Positions 1 through 5,583 of a DNA stretch of 7,032 nt are shown piece by piece. Below the pieces are notes generated by a model. That model was given only the letters and a program-made list of their open reading frames with translations. It was not told where the DNA came from and did not search any database. The position numbers and the translations under genes were made by a program. The stretch's first letter is position 1; every line of letters begins with the position of its first letter. This DNA is from Planctomycetota bacterium. GTDB lineage: Bacteria > Planctomycetota > UBA1135 > UBA2386. Where the stretch lies: the NCBI GenBank assembly GCA_016793305.1, contig JAEUHU010000215.1, forward strand, positions 1-7,032. Reading direction: 5' to 3'.

Positions 1-659
1 CCGACCTTCAGCCACTCGGCCTTCGCCGCGAACTTGCCGCCGCCTTCGCCGCGGAACCAGCCGAACGTGCCGCGGAAGTTGCCCGACACGATGTCGAGCT
101 TGCCGTCGCCGTCGAGGTCGACCGCGAACGGGCGCGTGCAGATGCAGTCGATCACGCCGTCGTCGCCGTCGCCGCGCGGGTTCTTCGGCAGGATCAGTGG
201 TTCGCCGTCGCTGCCGGTCAGCGCCTTCGGCTTCTGGAAGCCGTCCTTGCCGCCGTAGAGGACCTGGAACAGTCCGGCCATGTCGCCATCCATGCGCGAG
301 TAGGAACCGGAGAGCAGGTCGAGGTGTCCGTCACCGTTGAGCTCCACCAACTGTGGAGTCGAGGACGTGCATCACCAGACGCCGGGGATCTCGGCGTTCG
401 CCCCCTCGGCCTGCAGCCAGGTCCGTGCGGCGAAGGCACCCTTGCCGGTGCCCTTATGGACGGCGATCTTGCCCTTGTGGAACTGGCCGACGAGCAGGTC
501 GGCGATCCCGTCGCCGTCGACGTCCTGGACGGCGGGGGCGGCGAAGCCGGGTGCTTCGACCTTGACGAGGTCGGCGCCCGCTCGCAGCCGTACAGGGGCT
601 TCGAACAACGGCCCCTGCGGCGTGGCCAACAGCATTGGCACGCAGAGTGTGGTCAACAT
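1..659 (-). CDS. FG-GAP/VCBS repeat protein, candidate selenoprotein (partial at window edge)
   Basis: Secreted or envelope FG-GAP/VCBS-type repeat protein; its C-terminus lies beyond position 1. The ATG at 657-659 is chosen because an AGGAG Shine-Dalgarno sits 8 nt upstream and the protein begins with a short hydrophobic stretch ([16 protein letters not shown]), a plausible but weak signal peptide lacking an N-terminal positive charge. Three calcium-loop repeats of the form D/N-x-D-G-D-G-x-x-D-L-L-x-G are visible at about residues 46-58 ([13 protein letters not shown]), 106-118 ([13 protein letters not shown]) and 181-193 ([14 protein letters not shown]). Codon 96 is TGA, followed by Cys97. 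The same frame continues for 123 more codons with no other stop and with two of the three repeats downstream, so the TGA does not look like a real terminus. Preferred reading: Sec96-Cys97. A second cysteine pair, Cys172-x-Cys174, precedes the next repeat at a similar place. The alternatives are a nonsense mutation in a decaying gene or a sequencing error. The biochemical role is unknown; FG-GAP repeats usually build beta-propellers that bind Ca2+ or ligands. The coding assignment is firm, recoding is likely but unproven. Confidence 0.8.
334..364 (-). promoter_or_regulatory. Candidate bacterial SECIS hairpin
   Basis: On the minus-strand mRNA a perfect 6-bp stem CUCCAC (358-353) and GUGGAG (347-342) closes a five-base loop AGUUG (352-348). 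Below it, with one bulged C (341), A359-U340 and G360-C339 can extend the helix, and C363/C364 may pair with G335/G334 across an internal loop. Nineteen nucleotides separate the TGA from the apical loop, and the loop has G at its second position followed by U. Known bacterial SECIS elements lie within about 16-37 nt of the UGA and need a G in the first two loop positions; the E. coli fdhF loop starts AGGU. The match is by eye, without energy calculation, and the element overlaps coding sequence as bSECIS elements do. Confidence 0.5.
372..374 (-). other. In-frame TGA, candidate selenocysteine codon
   Basis: The plus strand reads tca here, which is TGA in the frame of the FG-GAP gene. The residues before it are E-I-P-G-V-W and those after it [15 protein letters not shown], so the next calcium-binding repeat starts 10 residues after the TGA. 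The predicted pair is Sec-Cys, and TGA differs from Cys TGC only at the third base, the commonest Sec/Cys exchange between homologues. Other genes in the window (methyltransferase, propeller, cytochrome, nucleotidase) end at TGA, so the codon is normally read as stop. No selA, selB, selC or selD gene is present in this window. Confidence 0.65.
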
Positions 660-667
660 GTGTAGGT

Positions 668-673
668 CTCCTC
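668..673 (-). promoter_or_regulatory. Shine-Dalgarno of the FG-GAP gene
   Basis: The minus strand reads GAGGAG, with 8 nt before the ATG at 657-659. It is the strongest ribosome-binding site in the window and fixes the start, ruling out the in-frame extension back to 758 as the natural N-terminus. Confidence 0.75.
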
Positions 674-689
674 GCGGCACCATGCCGCG
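673..689 (-). promoter_or_regulatory. Perfect 7-bp hairpin abutting the ribosome-binding site
   Basis: The arms CGCGGCA and TGCCGCG flank a three-base loop. In the FG-GAP mRNA the 3' arm ends at the first G of GAGGAG, so the folded stem would stand directly against the Shine-Dalgarno. It could modulate translation or protect the 5' end; an operator for a dimeric regulator is equally possible. No T-tract follows, so it is not an intrinsic terminator. Confidence 0.4.
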
Positions 690-694
690 GCGGG

Positions 695-721
695 CACGAT
701 ACCACCGGGCTCCGGGATTCC
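695..721 (-). promoter_or_regulatory. Weak ECF-like promoter candidate for the FG-GAP gene
   Basis: The minus strand has GGAATC (721-716), 17 nt, then CGTG (698-695), resembling the GGAAC/TGAAAC plus CGT pattern of group-IV sigma factors. Transcription would start near 690, making the hairpin at 673-689 the very 5' end of the message. Short motifs like this arise easily in GC-rich DNA; the call rests mainly on its symmetry with the plus-strand candidate. Confidence 0.2.
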
Positions 722-750
722 GTGGCCCGGCGATCGCTTCGCAACGTCCG

Positions 751-777
751 GGAAACAAGCTTCCGGCTGCGTCCGTT
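751..777 (+). promoter_or_regulatory. Weak ECF-like promoter candidate for the methyltransferase-sigma operon
   Basis: GGAAAC (751-756) and CGTT (774-777) are 17 nt apart, close to the TGAAAC-N16-CGTA form recognised by several ECF sigma factors. The start site would fall near 783, about 20 nt before the ATG at 803. An imperfect inverted repeat, CCGGGAA and TTCCGG (748-766, one unpaired G), overlaps the -35-like element and could be an operator. If real, it would fit autoregulation by the sigma factor encoded in the operon; this is inference. Confidence 0.22.
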
Positions 778-802
778 CGCCGTCTCGTTCGTCAGCAGCA
801 GC

Positions 803-1660
803 ATGAACGACCGATCCCAAGACTCTCCGTCCCGTTCCCCCGATCGCGCCGACGCCGACGCCGTGCGGGCCGCCGTGCGCGAACGCTACGGCGCCGTGGC
901 GCTCGGTGCCGCCCAGGCCGCCGCCCAAGCACCCGCCGAGGCCGGCAGCAGCTGCTGCGCGCCGAACTGCTGCGGCGGCTCGGCCGTCGACCCGGGCATC
1001 GCGGCCGCCCTCGGCTACTCCGCCGACGACGAGCAGAGCGTGCCGGCGGGCAGCAACCTCGGCCTCGGCTGCGGCAACCCGAACGGCATCGCTGCGCTGC
1101 GCCCGGGCGAGACCGTGCTCGATCTCGGCAGCGGGGCCGGCTTCGACGCATTCCTCGCCGCGCGCAAGGTCGGGCCCACCGGCAAGGTGATCGGTGTCGA
1201 CATGACCGGCGAGATGGTGGCGAAGGCGCGGCAGAACCTGCGCCGCGGCAACTTCACGAACGTCGAGTTCCGGCTCGGCGAGATCGAACACCTGCCGGTC
1301 GCCGACCGCAGCGTCGACGTGATCCTCAGCAACTGCGTGATCAACCTGTCGCCGGACAAGCCGCAGGTGTTCGCCGAGGCGTTCCGGGTGCTGCGCGCCG
1401 GCGGCCGCCTCGCGATCAGCGACGTGGTGGCACTGCGGCCGTTGCCCCAGGCGATGCAGGCCGACCTGGCGCTGCACACCGGTTGCGTCGCCGGGGCGGC
1501 GCAGATCGCCGACCTCGAGGCGATGCTGCGTGCGGCCGGCTTCGTGCAGATCCGCATCGAGCCGAAGCAGCAACTGCAGGCGGTCGTCGACGGCTGGTTC
1601 CCCGAACAGGGTGTCGGCGCCTACGTCGCCTCGGCCGACATCCAGGCGGTCCGTCCGTGA
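803..1660 (+). CDS. arsM: Arsenite S-adenosylmethionine methyltransferase (ArsM family)
   Basis: Cytosolic SAM-dependent methyltransferase of the arsenite-methylating family, which converts As(III) to methylated arsenicals. The product is 285 residues. The SAM-binding motif I is [13 protein letters not shown] (105-117), with the acidic post-I motif IGVDM at 130-134. The family signature NLGLGCGNP is at 85-93. Cysteines 90, 178 (SNCVINL) and 228 (TGCVAGA) match the As-binding cysteines of characterised ArsM enzymes; the 50-residue spacing of the last two equals that of Cys174/Cys224 in the Cyanidioschyzon enzyme. An N-terminal cluster, Cys51-Cys52 and Cys56-Cys57, probably supplies the additional thiol(s). 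The ATG at 803 is chosen because upstream residues are not family-like and the frame's earlier start lies inside the divergent gene; no strong ribosome-binding site is visible. Its stop overlaps the sigma-factor start (GTGA), so the two are translationally coupled. Family assignment is firm; substrate (arsenic rather than another metalloid) is inferred from the cysteines. Confidence 0.93.
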   Translation: MNDRSQDSPSRSPDRADADAVRAAVRERYGAVALGAAQAAAQAPAEAGSSCCAPNCCGGSAVDPGIAAALGYSADDEQSVPAGSNLGLGCGNPNGIAALRPGETVLDLGSGAGFDAFLAARKVGPTGKVIGVDMTGEMVAKARQNLRRGNFTNVEFRLGEIEHLPVADRSVDVILSNCVINLSPDKPQVFAEAFRVLRAGGRLAISDVVALRPLPQAMQADLALHTGCVAGAAQIADLEAMLRAAGFVQIRIEPKQQLQAVVDGWFPEQGVGAYVASADIQAVRP

Positions 1661-2238
1661 CCGAGCAGGGCGAACCGGCCGGTCACGAGGCCTTCGCCCG
1701 CTGGGCGGCGGACCTGCGCACGTTCGTGCGGCGCCGCGTCGCCGACGAACATGCCGCCGACGACCTGACGCAGGAGGTCCTGGCCCGCTTCGCGGTCCAG
1801 TTGCAGGGCGACGAGCCACCGCGCGATCCGGCCGCCTGGCTGTTCCGCGTCGCGCGCAATCGCATCGTCGATCACCTGCGCGCGACCCGGACCAGGCGCC
1901 AGGTCAGGACGGGCGCCGACGAACGGTTGCTCGAGGCGGCGAGCGAGCCGAGCGACGACCTCGACCTGGCGCCGCTGCACGCGTCGTTCCGAGCCTTCGT
2001 GCACGAGCTGCCGCCGCTCGATCGCGAAGCCCTGCTGCTGACCCACTACGAAGGACTCACGCAGGCCGAACTGGCGAGGCGCCTCGGCGTGCCGGCTTCG
2101 ACTGCGAAGTCGCGTGTGCAGCGAGCTCGCGCCCGGCTGGCGGAGGCCCTGGCGGCGTGCTGCACGTTCGAGCTCGATCGCCGGGGTGGCATCGTCGACT
2201 ACCGCCGCCGCGGTTCGGGCGATTGCTGCGACGGCTAG
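1657..2238 (+). CDS. sigZ: ECF sigma factor, SigZ-like, with Cys-rich C-terminal tail
   Basis: Group-IV RNA polymerase sigma factor of 193 residues, redirecting transcription to a small regulon. Region 2 spans about residues 10-80, with the core-binding helix [11 protein letters not shown] at 35-45 and [15 protein letters not shown] at 61-75. Region 4 spans about 110-165, with [20 protein letters not shown] at 125-144 and the recognition helix [16 protein letters not shown] after it. Beyond region 4 comes [18 protein letters not shown] (168-185), the C-terminal extension typical of SigZ proteins, and the tail ends with a second pair, Cys190-Cys191. The start is GTG at 1657, overlapping the methyltransferase stop by 4 nt; AGGCGG 7 nt upstream may serve as ribosome-binding site. 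No anti-sigma factor is encoded nearby, so the paired cysteines may let the protein itself sense metalloids or oxidants (inference). Stop is TAG. Confidence 0.9.
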   Translation: MTEQGEPAGHEAFARWAADLRTFVRRRVADEHAADDLTQEVLARFAVQLQGDEPPRDPAAWLFRVARNRIVDHLRATRTRRQVRTGADERLLEAASEPSDDLDLAPLHASFRAFVHELPPLDREALLLTHYEGLTQAELARRLGVPASTAKSRVQRARARLAEALAACCTFELDRRGGIVDYRRRGSGDCCDG

Positions 2239-2358
2239 CGCTCGCCGGACGCAGCGCAGACCCTGGAGCCGCCGGTGCCGATTCGGGACGGTCTCGCGAC
2301 GGGACTGGGCGTCAACGCTTCCCGCGCGTGGCGCCGATACGCCCAACTCGGTAGCGCC

Positions 2359-4305
2359 ATGGCCCACCCTCGTCACTACGCAGCGTCGTCCGGACTCGTC
2401 TGCCTGCTCGCCGTCTCCTGTGGTGGAGGTGGCGGAGGTGGTGGTGGTGCCGGCAGCGGCGGCTTCAGCCTTCGTTCGACCGGCCTCGAAGGCGGCGACG
2501 TCACCTGCTTCGCCGGCGGCTCCGGAGCCGTGGTCTACGCCGGCACCGGCTCGCAGGGTGTGTTCCGCAGCGCCGACCGTGGCGCCACCTGGAGCGCCGT
2601 GCGCAGCGGCCTGCCGGACGCCGTGCTGGTGCCGCTCGGCGGCTACGCGTCGGTGCAGGCGCTGGTCGTCGATCCGGTCACTCCGACCACCGTCTACGCG
2701 GGCCTGCGGCGCGGCGGCTGCTACGTCAGCACCGACAGCGGTGCTTCGTGGTCGGCGGTGAACAGCGGCCTCGACACGGACGTGGTCGGCCTCGCCGTCG
2801 ATCCAGCGACGCCGGCGATCCTCTACGCGGCCACCGACAACGGCGTGTTCCGCACCACGAACAGCGGCACGTCGTGGACGCGTCGCGCCACGGGGCTCAC
2901 CGACGTCGACGTCAAGGCGGTGGCGATCGTCCCCGGCACGCCGACCACGCTCTATGCCGGCACCGACGCCGGCGTGTTCGTCAGCACGAACTCGGGCTCG
3001 AACTGGTCCGCGACCGGCGTCGGGCCCGCCGACGTGCGCGCGCTGGTGGTCGATCCGGGGAACCCGCTGCGCGTCGGCGCGGTCGGCGCGGCCGGTGGTG
3101 TGTTCGTCAGCAGCAACGGCGGCACGTCGTGGTCGTCGGCGACGGGCATTCCGAGCCTGTTCGCCGTCGAGCACGTCGCGATCGACGCGCTGTCGCCGAG
3201 CAGCTGGTACGCTGTGCTCGCCGGCGGTGGCCTCTACGTGTCCAGCGACAGTGGGGCCACCTGGACGGCGCGCAACACCGGGTTGCCGCAACGCGACCTC
3301 GCCGCGGTGTTGGTCGACAACGCCAGCAGCAGCCGCCTGCTGGTCGGTTCGAGCGGTGGCGGCGTGCTGCTGTCGACCGACACGGGCACGTCCTGGTCCG
3401 CCAGCAGCAGTGGGCTCGCCGGTGCCTCGGTGTATGCGCTCGCGTTCGCGCCGACGGCGGCCGACACGCTGTGGGCCGCGACCGCCGCTGGCGTGGCGCG
3501 CAGCACCGACGCGGGCGCCACGTGGACGTTCGGCCGAACGGGGCTCGCGCGCTGGGACATCCAGGCGCTGGTCGCCAGCGAGACCTCGGCGGCGGTCGCC
3601 TGGGTCGGCACCGACGGCGGCGGTGTGTTCACCACCGCCGACGGCGGTGCCAGCTGGGCCGCGGCCAACACCGGTCTCACCGATCTCGACGTGCAGGCGC
3701 TCGCCGCCGACGCCGACAACCCGCTGACGCTGTTCGCGGGCACGGGCACCGGCGGCGTGTTCCGTTCGCTCGACGGCGGGGCGAACTGGGCCGCGGTCAA
3801 CACCGGCCTCGGCAACCTCGACGTGCGCGGGGTCGCGGTCGATCCGACCGACAGCGCGCGCGTGTTCGCGGCGACGCGCAGCGGCCTGTTCCGTTCGACC
3901 GACGGCGGGGCTTCGTGGGCTGGCGCCAACACCGGGCTCAACGATCCGGTGCTGAACTGCGTCGTGTTCGATCCGTCGGGCATCGCCTACGTCGGCACGG
4001 TCAACGACTCGGTCTATCGCTCGACGAACGCTGGCAACAGCTGGCAGCGCCGCAACACCGGCATGAACGCCGACACGATCACCGGCCTCGCGGTGTTGCC
4101 GGGCACGCAGCGTGTCTACGCGGTGAGCCCGGGCGACGCCGACGACGGCCGCAACGCCGGCGTCTACGTCAGCGACAACCGCGGCGACCAGTGGACGCGC
4201 GTCGTCGACGGTCTGGCGCCGGAGGCGGCGCAGTGTGTGGCCGTGCAGGCCAGCAGCGCGTTCACGTTCGTCGGCACGCTCGGCGGCGGTGTGTTCCGTC
4301 GCTGA
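2359..4305 (+). CDS. Asp-box (BNR) beta-propeller lipoprotein
   Basis: Predicted envelope lipoprotein of 648 residues. The N-terminus MAHPRHY...GLVCLLAVSC has a short basic region, a hydrophobic core and a lipobox-like LAVS-C ending at Cys21, followed by nine glycines as a flexible linker. The rest is 13 Asp-box motifs S/T-x-D/N-x-G-x-x-W between residues 71 and 612, one about every 40-46 residues, with recurrent VYAGT/GVF strands between them. This is the pattern of sialidase-, Vps10- and WD40/YVTN-like propellers; thirteen visible boxes plus a degenerate one fit two seven-bladed propellers. No sialidase FRIP motif or catalytic Arg triad is recognisable, so a binding or scaffold role is likelier than glycosidase activity. 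An alternative GTG start at 2275, with GGAG 6 nt upstream, would add 28 residues before the signal peptide; the ATG is preferred because it gives a normal signal length. It lies 120 bp downstream of the sigma gene and may be cotranscribed or separately expressed. Confidence 0.85.
   Translation: MAHPRHYAASSGLVCLLAVSCGGGGGGGGGAGSGGFSLRSTGLEGGDVTCFAGGSGAVVYAGTGSQGVFRSADRGATWSAVRSGLPDAVLVPLGGYASVQALVVDPVTPTTVYAGLRRGGCYVSTDSGASWSAVNSGLDTDVVGLAVDPATPAILYAATDNGVFRTTNSGTSWTRRATGLTDVDVKAVAIVPGTPTTLYAGTDAGVFVSTNSGSNWSATGVGPADVRALVVDPGNPLRVGAVGAAGGVFVSSNGGTSWSSATGIPSLFAVEHVAIDALSPSSWYAVLAGGGLYVSSDSGATWTARNTGLPQRDLAAVLVDNASSSRLLVGSSGGGVLLSTDTGTSWSASSSGLAGASVYALAFAPTAADTLWAATAAGVARSTDAGATWTFGRTGLARWDIQALVASETSAAVAWVGTDGGGVFTTADGGASWAAANTGLTDLDVQALAADADNPLTLFAGTGTGGVFRSLDGGANWAAVNTGLGNLDVRGVAVDPTDSARVFAATRSGLFRSTDGGASWAGANTGLNDPVLNCVVFDPSGIAYVGTVNDSVYRSTNAGNSWQRRNTGMNADTITGLAVLPGTQRVYAVSPGDADDGRNAGVYVSDNRGDQWTRVVDGLAPEAAQCVAVQASSAFTFVGTLGGGVFRR
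2566..4194 (+). repeat. Thirteen-unit Asp-box coding repeat
   Basis: In-frame tandem repeat of roughly 120-140 nt per unit within the propeller gene. Each unit contains a version of GTGTTCCGCAGCACCGAC followed by a Gly codon and a TGG Trp codon. Examples at the protein level are SADRGATW, STDSGASW, TTNSGTSW, SSDSGATW, TADGGASW, SLDGGANW and SDNRGDQW. Units are diverged rather than identical, so the array is old, with no sign of recent slippage. Confidence 0.85.
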
Positions 4306-4320
4306 GCAGAGCCGTCAGCG
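4300..4320. terminator. Possible weak bidirectional terminator between convergent genes
   Basis: CGCTGA (4300-4305) and TCAGCG (4315-4320) form a 6-bp inverted repeat around a 9-base loop. The arms are the final Arg-stop codons of the two converging genes. There is no T-tract on either side, and since both genes end CGC TGA the symmetry may be accidental. Confidence 0.2.
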
Positions 4321-5523
4321 CGTGATCTGCACCGGCGGCAGCTCGAGCGGCTTCGTCTCGGGGCCTTGGTAGGCGAGCGCCTTCACCATGCCTTCGGCCG
4401 CCAGCACGAAGCGAACGTGCGCCTCGACGCGCACCGTGCCGCTCGGCACCGCGATGCCGACTTCGCGCCGTTCGCCGGGCATGAGCCGGCCGTCGCGCGC
4501 GAGCTTCGCCGCGAACGGCGCCAACGCCGGCTTGCCGTCGGCGTCGACGTAGGCCTTGCCGAACACCGCCTCCGGGTGTTCCTGCGCCGGGTTCTTCGTG
4601 ACGTTGCGGAACAGTTCCCTGCCGTCGGCATCGAGGGCGCGCACCACCAGCACCGCGACGCGGCCGGGGAAGCCGGTCGGGAAGGCGTGCTGGGCTCGGT
4701 TCTCGATCGTCACCAGCACCCGGTCGCCGTCGAAGCGGCCGCTGAGCGCCACACCGCTGGCGAGGAACGACAGGTCGCCGCTGCGCAGCGCGTGCATCGC
4801 GCCGCGGAAGCGGTGGCTGCGATGTCCTGGACGCTGCGACACCACGCCCGACGGACCGGGCACGAGCTCCATGTGGCACGAGGTGCACGAGGCGCGGTCC
4901 GCGGTGGTGGCGTGCTCGATGCCGGTGGTGCAGGTCGGCACTCCCGCCGCGTTGCGTTCCTCCTCGTGGCAGGCGCGGCAAAGCGTCGTGCCGTCGACCA
5001 GGGCCGGATGGGCCGGGCCGTTCCGATGCACGGGCGAGACGCCGTCCGGCAGGTCGTGCGAGCCGCGGAACAGCAGTTCCGGTCCTCGCACCAGCGCGTC
5101 GGTGCCCTTTCGGTCGCCGTCGAGATGCACCTGGTCGAGCTGATGGCACGCCGCGCAGGCCACTCCGGTCTTCGCCGCGGCACTGTCGTGCTGCTCCAGG
5201 TCGCGCGGCGTGTGGCAGCGCGCGCAGACCGACGGGATGTGCGCACCTTGCTTCTGCGTGCGCAGCGCCCGCATCGCCGCGTAGAGCGGATCGGCATCGT
5301 GGTGGGCGTGCGCGTGCTGGCTCTCCAGCCACTCGGCGACCACCGTCGCGTGGCACGGTGCACAGGTTCGTGGATCGTCCGCGACGAGGCGCACCGACGG
5401 GGCGATCGCGGCCGCGGCCGCGTTGACCTGCACCGGCGGTGCCGTCGGTGTCGACGGCGACGAGCGATCGGAACAAGCCACGAGAGCGGCGGCGAGCAGC
5501 AGGGCGAGTCGGCGCATGGGCAT
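4315..5523 (-). CDS. Pentahaem c-type cytochrome lipoprotein
   Basis: Envelope electron-transfer protein of 402 residues in the cytochrome c554-like multihaem group. The signal peptide MPMRRLALLLAAALVAC ends in a lipobox (LVA-Cys17), so lipid anchoring after export is likely. Five CXXCH haem sites are visible: CAPCH (54-58), CARCH (100-104), CAACH (123-127), CRACH (182-186) and CTSCH (213-217, followed by Met). Nearby histidines (HAHAHHD at 70-76, HRNGPAH at 166-172, GHRSHR at 234-239) can act as distal ligands. From about 255 to the end the haem motifs stop and a beta-rich domain follows, containing HAFPTGFPGR (279-288), a pattern that recurs at the start of C-terminal domains in such cytochromes. 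Start: ATG at 5523, with an in-frame ATG at 5517; neither has a clear ribosome-binding site. It is the downstream gene of a minus-strand pair with the nucleotidase, 60 bp away. Redox partner and substrate are unknown. Confidence 0.88.
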   Translation of the reverse strand: MPMRRLALLLAAALVACSDRSSPSTPTAPPVQVNAAAAAIAPSVRLVADDPRTCAPCHATVVAEWLESQHAHAHHDADPLYAAMRALRTQKQGAHIPSVCARCHTPRDLEQHDSAAAKTGVACAACHQLDQVHLDGDRKGTDALVRGPELLFRGSHDLPDGVSPVHRNGPAHPALVDGTTLCRACHEEERNAAGVPTCTTGIEHATTADRASCTSCHMELVPGPSGVVSQRPGHRSHRFRGAMHALRSGDLSFLASGVALSGRFDGDRVLVTIENRAQHAFPTGFPGRVAVLVVRALDADGRELFRNVTKNPAQEHPEAVFGKAYVDADGKPALAPFAAKLARDGRLMPGERREVGIAVPSGTVRVEAHVRFVLAAEGMVKALAYQGPETKPLELPPVQITR

Positions 5524-5583
5524 CGGGAACGGTGCGCGACCGAGCCTAGCGAAAGCACCATCGCCGGTCCGTACGCCGCTTCG
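5524..5583 (-). other. Short intergenic spacer
   Basis: Sixty bases between the nucleotidase stop and the cytochrome start. No convincing hairpin, T-tract or promoter is visible, so cotranscription of the two genes is possible. Confidence 0.5.

Noticed and set aside
372..374. Reassignment of TGA to a sense codon throughout the genome
   Set aside because: The methyltransferase, propeller, cytochrome and nucleotidase genes all end at TGA at family-appropriate C-termini, and no other gene contains an internal TGA.
635..802. N-terminal extension of the methyltransferase to 635
   Set aside because: It would overlap the start of the divergent gene and its residues do not resemble ArsM proteins; the ATG at 803 gives a normal length.
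337..2238. A single 633-residue plus-strand protein ending in the sigma factor
   Set aside because: Only the part from 1657 is protein-like. Upstream of that the frame is Arg-rich shadow of the antisense FG-GAP gene and of the methyltransferase.
2238..2257. GCGCT/AGCGC inverted repeat after the sigma stop as terminator
   Set aside because: Only 5 bp around a 10-base loop, with no T-tract; expected by chance at this GC content.
1621..3291. Long minus-strand open frame antisense to sigma and propeller genes
   Set aside because: Low-complexity Arg/Ala/Gly composition with no domain, explained by high-GC third-position bias of the plus-strand genes.
2748..4325. Arg-rich plus-strand frame overlapping the propeller gene
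   Set aside because: Out-of-frame reading of the Asp-box repeats; no start context and no domain.
4912..4930. Possible sixth haem site at C198-TTGIE-H204 of the cytochrome
   Set aside because: Spacing is CX5H with a single Cys, not a haem-attachment motif; it more likely packs against the following CTSCH site.
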